From Dryocola clanedunensis subsp. sulfonylureivorans (GTDB lineage: Bacteria; Pseudomonadota; Gammaproteobacteria; Enterobacterales; Enterobacteriaceae), in the NCBI RefSeq assembly GCF_016756775.1, contig NZ_JAERMU010000009.1, forward strand, positions 124,001-188,000: a stretch of 64,000 nt of DNA, read 5' to 3'. Shown here piece by piece: positions 59,768 through 64,000 of the stretch (positions are counted from its first letter, which is position 1; each line of letters starts with the position of its first letter). The notes under the pieces are model-generated. The model was not told the DNA's origin and ran no database searches. It saw only the letters and a list, made by a program, of their open reading frames with translations. The translations under genes and the position numbers were made by a program.

Positions 59768-60223
59768 ATGAGCGATAACACTCGTATCCGCGTCGGCCAT
59801 GAGAATTTTAGCGTGGGCGATGAGTATCAGTGGTTGTCACAGTGCGACGAAGACGGCGCGGTCGTGACCTTCACCGGCAAGGTGCGAAACCACAACCTGG
59901 GCGACAGCGTGAAAGCCTTAACGCTTGAGCATTACCCGGGAATGACTGAAAAAGCGTTAGCGGAAATTATCGAAGAGGCTCGTGAGCGCTGGCCGCTGCA
60001 ACGCGTGTCTGTCATCCACCGTATCGGTGAGCTGTGCCCGGGCGATGAAATCGTCTTTGTCGGCGTGACCGGCGCGCACCGCAGCTCAGCCTTCGAAGCA
60101 GCGCAGTTCATGATGGATTATCTGAAAACGCGCGCGCCGTTCTGGAAGCGGGAGGCCACGCCGGAAGGGGATCGCTGGGTAGAATCCCGGGATACGGACA
60201 AGCAGGCGGCGAAACGCTGGTAA
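59768..60223 (+). CDS. moaE: Molybdopterin synthase catalytic subunit
   Basis: Transfers sulfur from MoaD to precursor Z to make molybdopterin. It is 151 residues against 150 in E. coli. The motif GAHRSSAFEAAQFMMDYLKTR and the following FWKRE with the active-site lysine are intact. It is the last gene of moaABCDE. Confidence 0.98.
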   Translation: MSDNTRIRVGHENFSVGDEYQWLSQCDEDGAVVTFTGKVRNHNLGDSVKALTLEHYPGMTEKALAEIIEEARERWPLQRVSVIHRIGELCPGDEIVFVGVTGAHRSSAFEAAQFMMDYLKTRAPFWKREATPEGDRWVESRDTDKQAAKRW

Positions 60224-60312
60224 CATGCACCCGCGTGCAGTTGTGTTAATCTTATACATGGTAGGCTTTCTAGCCTGAAATTAGGTCAACGTAAATTACT
60301 TGAGGAAGCATC

Positions 60313-61023
60313 ATGGATCGATTCCCCCGCTCCAATGACACTATAGTTCAGCATGCGCGAACTGGTTTGCAGGCCTATATGGCGCAGGTCTATGGCTGGA
60401 TGACCTGCGGGCTGCTGCTTACCGCGTTTGTTGCCTGGTATGCCGCCAACACCCCGGCGGTGATGGAATTCGTCTTCTCCAGCAAAATCACCTTCTTTGG
60501 TTTGATTATTGTCCAGCTGGGCCTGGTGTTCGTGCTGTCCGGCATGGTGCATAAGCTGAGCGCCGGTATGGCGACCACGCTGTTCATGCTCTATTCCGCG
60601 CTGACGGGCCTGACGCTCTCCAGCATATTTATCGTCTACACCTACTCGTCCATTGCCAGCACCTTCGTGGTAGCGGGCGGCATGTTTGGTGCCATGAGCC
60701 TTTACGGCTATACCACCAGGCGTGACCTGAGCGGCTTCGGCAATATGCTGTTTATGGCGCTGATCGGTATCGTGCTGGCGTCGCTGGTCAACATCTGGCT
60801 GAAAAGCACGGCGCTGATGTGGGCTGTTACCTATATCGGGGTGATCGTGTTTGTAGGCCTGACGGCGTACGACACTCAGAAACTGAAAAACATCGGCGAG
60901 CAGATTGACGTGCGCGACACGCAGAACATGCGCAAGTACTCCATTCTTGGCGCGCTAACGCTGTATCTGGACTTCATCAACCTGTTCCTGATGCTGCTGC
61001 GTATTTTCGGCAACCGTCGCTAA
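60313..61023 (+). CDS. ybhL: YbhL, BAX inhibitor-1 family membrane protein
   Basis: 236 residues (E. coli 234) with seven hydrophobic spans. Family motif YDTQKLKNIGEQ near 196-207 with the conserved aspartate. Bacterial homologues are pH-sensitive calcium leak channels; the role in enterics is unknown. It is a separate transcription unit with its own ribosome site GAGGAAG. Confidence 0.95.
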   Translation: MDRFPRSNDTIVQHARTGLQAYMAQVYGWMTCGLLLTAFVAWYAANTPAVMEFVFSSKITFFGLIIVQLGLVFVLSGMVHKLSAGMATTLFMLYSALTGLTLSSIFIVYTYSSIASTFVVAGGMFGAMSLYGYTTRRDLSGFGNMLFMALIGIVLASLVNIWLKSTALMWAVTYIGVIVFVGLTAYDTQKLKNIGEQIDVRDTQNMRKYSILGALTLYLDFINLFLMLLRIFGNRR

Positions 61024-61028
61024 GACTT

Positions 61029-61060
61029 ATACCCCACCCAGACAAAAGTCTGGTGGGGTA
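61029..61060 (+). terminator. Hairpin terminator after ybhL
   Basis: TACCCCAC-CAGAC pairs with GTCTG-GTGGGGTA around AAAA with a single bulged C, followed by AATTTAAAAAG. A short T-run only; it lies between convergent genes. Confidence 0.7.
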
Positions 61061-61102
61061 ATTTAAAAAGAGGGCATAACGACTCTGGTGTAAAAAATCC
61101 AT

Positions 61103-61480
61103 TTAATCTAATCGTTCCACTGCCGTTTCCCCATCTATACGATGAACCATGAACATAGCGTCATATAATATTTTTTCTCCTTTAGCGTTTTCCACTACAT
61201 ATACCACACTGTATTTTACCTCAGCTTGATAGTCATAATATGGCAGGCAGGATAACCAGGCGTTTACAGGTGGGATAGTTTTTAAATTTTCACTTTGGCT
61301 CCAGTCTGGATATTGACTAATGCCATATGCGATATATTTATCATTAGCGCTCGCGTTTTTAGTATAAATACAGACCTTATCATTGATAGCCTTAATATCA
61401 CCTTTCAGGAAAGGATCAGGATCTCCAATGACACAACCAGCTAAAAGAGATGTGATAAATAGAATAATAATGCATTTCAT
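61103..61480 (-). CDS. Putative periplasmic lipoprotein (T6SS immunity-like family)
   Basis: 125 residues with a lipoprotein signal, LLAGC, lipidated Cys16. The mature part (KGDIKAINDKVCIY, then CLPYYDYQAEVKYSVVYVV) resembles small enterobacterial lipoproteins annotated as putative type VI secretion immunity proteins; I recall this by pattern only. The gene and flanks are distinctly AT-rich compared with neighbours, and it occupies the position of ybhM in E. coli, suggesting recent transfer. No effector gene is seen nearby. Confidence 0.8.
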   Translation of the reverse strand: MKCIIILFITSLLAGCVIGDPDPFLKGDIKAINDKVCIYTKNASANDKYIAYGISQYPDWSQSENLKTIPPVNAWLSCLPYYDYQAEVKYSVVYVVENAKGEKILYDAMFMVHRIDGETAVERLD

Positions 61481-61657
61481 ATAAAGCCCTGGTAAAGGAA
61501 TGAACCAATAGTTTGTTTATATAAATATATATGTTTTTAGATGCCGTCCAAATGTATCAGTGGGGCTTATTTAAACCATGATTTAGTTAGCAATATCGAT
61601 GAAATCAGACAGTGATCCATTGCGAAACTGGAAAAGCAAGCTAAATGGGACAGGAAA

Positions 61658-62623
61658 TTAATTCGAATCCATCTGTTTCTCGTTCTTCGCCCGCATTTTC
61701 TTCGCCCGGCTCTCAAGTCCCAAATAACAGACGATCGCCAGCAGCAGCGGGGCGATGAAATAGAGCAGGCGATAGGCCAGCAGCGCGGCGATAATCGTGC
61801 CGTGGCTGACGTGCTCACCCGCCAGCAGCGCAATAAATACCGCCTCCAGCACGCCGATACCCGCCGGGATATGCACGATAACGCCCGCGATACTGCTCAC
61901 CAGCAGCACGCCCAGCACGAAGAAGTAGTTCACCTCCTGGCCCAGCAGCAGCCAGATAATCGCCCCCATCACCATCCAGTTGGCGCTGGAGATAACCAGC
62001 TGTGCGAGGGCGAATTTAAAGGATGGCAGGACGAGTCTCTGACCCCTGACAGTCGCGTGACGATGTTTAGCGAACGCGCAGAACCACAGGTAGACCGCGA
62101 TAAACGCCAGCAGAACGACGCCCAGAATGCGCAGCGTTCCCTCGTCGATATACCAGTGGTCCGGCAGCTGCACCACGCCGACGGTGAAAATAACGCCTGC
62201 CAGCACGATGTAGCCGAGCCAGTTCGTAGAGATGCTTAGCGAGAATATTCGCGTAATGGTGGCGCTCGGCAGGCCCAGCCGGGAGTAGAGCCGGTAGCGC
62301 ATACCGATGCCGCCCACCCAGGTGCTCAGCGTCAGGTTGAAGGCATAGCAGATAAACGACACCAGCATAACCTGCCGTTTCGCCAGCTTATGCCCGCAGT
62401 AGGCGCGAGCGAGCAGATCGTAACAGCCGTAAATCAGGTAGCTGAGGATCACCAGCCCGACTGCGCTTGCCAGCACCAGGCGGTTATAGTTGCGGATGAC
62501 CTTCCACACTTCCTCCCAGTCCACTTTGGTGGCGTACACCACGAGCAGCACGATCACCGCGATAAAAAAGAGCCAGGTGAGGATTTTCTTTGCTTTCCGC
62601 CATTTAGGGTGCGAGTGAGACAT
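61658..62623 (-). CDS. ybhN: YbhN, lysylphosphatidylglycerol synthase-like flippase-family membrane protein
   Basis: 321 residues (E. coli 318) with about eight transmembrane spans, UPF0104/LPG synthase-TM family. Motifs LTLSTWVGGIGMRYRLYSRLGL and HIPAGIGVLEAVFIALL are typical. It is conserved next to clsB; a role in cardiolipin or lipid transport is inferred from that linkage. The start overlaps the clsB stop by one base. Confidence 0.95.
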   Translation of the reverse strand: MSHSHPKWRKAKKILTWLFFIAVIVLLVVYATKVDWEEVWKVIRNYNRLVLASAVGLVILSYLIYGCYDLLARAYCGHKLAKRQVMLVSFICYAFNLTLSTWVGGIGMRYRLYSRLGLPSATITRIFSLSISTNWLGYIVLAGVIFTVGVVQLPDHWYIDEGTLRILGVVLLAFIAVYLWFCAFAKHRHATVRGQRLVLPSFKFALAQLVISSANWMVMGAIIWLLLGQEVNYFFVLGVLLVSSIAGVIVHIPAGIGVLEAVFIALLAGEHVSHGTIIAALLAYRLLYFIAPLLLAIVCYLGLESRAKKMRAKNEKQMDSN

Positions 62624-63867
62624 CAGAATTTCACCCCCTGATTATCCGTCTCCACCCGATCCTGCGTCTCGATTTCGGGCTGCACCGGAGGCTTTACTAA
62701 CGAAAGGCGCGGAGTATGCGCGGGCAGCCAGCCGACCATCGCCGGGAAGTGGCGCAGGAAGTGGAACGCCAGCACGCTTTTCCCCAGGTTCCACCAGGTG
62801 CGCTCAGGCACCATAGTTTCATCTACCCGTTTGCAGTCGTTGGCGATCAGCTCGCTGAGGTTTTCACGCAGCTCCGCGTTGAACGCTTTATCGTAGATAA
62901 TCAGGTTCGCTTCCAGGTTCAGCGACAGGCTAAGAGGATCGAGATTGCTGGATCCCACCGTCGCCCAGTGATCGTCCATAATCGCCACCTTGCCGTGCAG
63001 CGGACGCCGGGTGTACTCGTATATTTCAACGTTGGACTTCACCAGATAGTTATAGAGCAGGCGGGCGCCCACCTTCACGATCGGCATATCCGGCTCGCCC
63101 TGAACCACCAGCTTCACTTTTACGCCGCGGCGTGAGGCATTGCGCATCGCGTGCAGCAGACGGTATCCGGGGAAGAAATAGGCGTTGGCAATAATCACTT
63201 CCTGTTTCGCGTTGCTGAGCATCTTCAGGTAGTAACGTTCGATATCGTCGCGGTGCTCGTTGTTATCACGCCAGACAAACAGCGCCTGCGCCTCGCCCGG
63301 CGTCAGGTTTTCATGGGCGCTGTTATGGCGACGCCCCCACCAGCGGCGTGGATTTTCCTCGCCGGGCAGGTTTGAGATCACATACTGGTAAATGTCCTGC
63401 ACCACCGGGCCTTCCACCTTAACGGCGTAGTCCTGTTTGGCTTCCGGGCCGTAATCAATCATATGCTCAGCGGAATAGTTGATCCCGCCGACAAACGCCA
63501 GTTCGCCGTCCACCACAACGATTTTGCGGTGCATGCGGCGGAACAGGTTGGTGCGCATGCCAAAAATCAGCGGGCGGGGATCGTAATAGCGGAACATCAC
63601 GCCCGCGGTGGTTAACTCGCTGACGAAACTGTCGCTCAGATCGGGCGAGCCGTAGCCGTCCAGCAGCACCTCCACGCTCACGCCGCGACGGGCAGCGTCC
63701 AGAATCACCTCATGAAGCTGCTTGCCCACGTCGTCTTCAAACCAGATAAACGTTTCCAGGATCACCTTGCTGTTTGCTTGTCGGATAGCGTCGAAGACCG
63801 CCGGGAAAAAGGCATCGCCGTTCTCCAGCAGCTCAATACGGTTGCCGTCACGCCAGTTATTTTTCAT
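62623..63867 (-). CDS. clsB: Cardiolipin synthase B
   Basis: A phospholipase-D-family cardiolipin synthase of 414 residues (E. coli 413). Two HKD motifs are visible: [16 protein letters not shown] in the first half and [18 protein letters not shown] in the second. The start at 63867 ([17 protein letters not shown]) is preferred to an in-frame start 16 codons upstream, which would lie within ybhP. It overlaps ybhP by 4 bases and ybhN by 1. Confidence 0.97.
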   Translation of the reverse strand: MKNNWRDGNRIELLENGDAFFPAVFDAIRQANSKVILETFIWFEDDVGKQLHEVILDAARRGVSVEVLLDGYGSPDLSDSFVSELTTAGVMFRYYDPRPLIFGMRTNLFRRMHRKIVVVDGELAFVGGINYSAEHMIDYGPEAKQDYAVKVEGPVVQDIYQYVISNLPGEENPRRWWGRRHNSAHENLTPGEAQALFVWRDNNEHRDDIERYYLKMLSNAKQEVIIANAYFFPGYRLLHAMRNASRRGVKVKLVVQGEPDMPIVKVGARLLYNYLVKSNVEIYEYTRRPLHGKVAIMDDHWATVGSSNLDPLSLSLNLEANLIIYDKAFNAELRENLSELIANDCKRVDETMVPERTWWNLGKSVLAFHFLRHFPAMVGWLPAHTPRLSLVKPPVQPEIETQDRVETDNQGVKF

Positions 63868-64000
63868 ACATGGATCTCCACGGCGAGGGGGGCATGGTCT
63901 GACAGGTGCCGCCACTGACGTAAATTAAGCGTGGCGGGCGCGCTGACAGAGGCATGTTTTACGTAGATACGGTCAAGGCGAAGCAGTGGGAAACCCGCCG
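63864..64000 (-). CDS. ybhP: YbhP, endonuclease/exonuclease/phosphatase-family protein, C-terminal fragment
   Basis: 45 codons up to a TGA stop overlapping the clsB start (ATGA). The sequence [15 protein letters not shown] followed by [16 protein letters not shown] is the C-terminal end of EEP-family YbhP with the SDHAPL metal-site motif. The rest lies beyond the window edge. Confidence 0.9.
   Translation of the reverse strand, partial: AGFPLLRLDRIYVKHASVSAPATLNLRQWRHLSDHAPLAVEIHV

Noticed and set aside
61567-61833. Minus-strand open frame overlapping the end of ybhN
   Set aside because: Different frame of ybhN plus AT-rich flank; no ribosome site and no homology.

Overview
The window is chromosomal DNA of an enteric gammaproteobacterium, most like an Enterobacter-type member of the Enterobacteriaceae. 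Gene order follows the phrB-to-clsB stretch of Escherichia coli. Protein lengths match E. coli closely, and several operators are identical to the E. coli ones (galOE and galOI, the TyrR box of aroG, the BirA operator). Local differences argue against E. coli itself: there is no mngRAB beside cydA, no pxpA between pxpC and nei, no ybhDHIJ between pgl and ybhC, no valine tRNA in the lysine tRNA cluster, and accessory genes lie between bioD and uvrB and in place of ybhM.

Layout. 1-4738: end of ybgA, then phrB, ybgI, pxpB, pxpC and nei. 4787-16429: gltA diverging from sdhCDAB-sucABCD, a TCA-cycle block. 17238-20382: cydABX-ybgE, cytochrome bd oxidase. 20530-26043: ybgC-tolQRAB-pal-cpoB, the envelope-constriction Tol-Pal system. 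26207-26668: two lysine tRNAs separated and followed by a 104-bp structured repeat. 26859-31457: nadA-pnuC, zitB, ybgS and aroG. 31681-36900: gpmA and galETKM on the minus strand. 37122-42558: modEF, acrZ and modABC, controlled by ModE, whose boxes also precede moaA. 42649-46539: ybhA, pgl, ybhC and ybhB. 46605-51590: bioA diverging from bioBFCD over a BirA operator. 51764-53322: accessory genes, namely a HicAB-like pair and an orphan UrtE-like ATPase. 54195-64000: uvrB, ybhK, moaABCDE behind a molybdenum-cofactor riboswitch, ybhL, an AT-rich lipoprotein, ybhN, clsB and the end of ybhP.

The genes are mostly housekeeping and form coherent units. GltA, Sdh and Suc supply the reducing power that CydABX can oxidise. 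NadA and PnuC supply NAD precursors. ModABC imports molybdate for the cofactor made by the Moa proteins, and ModE ties the two together.

The most unusual signal is non-coding. A 138-bp repeat occurs twice in opposite orientation, beside aroG and beside acrZ. The two copies align without gaps (about 79 percent identity by hand count) and share hairpins that keep their pairing through compensating changes. Each copy is flanked on both sides by a duplicate of the local transcription-terminator hairpin (23 bp at one site, 21 bp at the other), as if a small element had inserted into terminators and duplicated them. A second unusual element is the 104-bp multi-hairpin repeat in the tRNA-Lys cluster, one copy of which sits inside the T-loop of a partial tRNA-Lys. 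No CRISPR array, insertion sequence, prophage or rRNA gene was seen.
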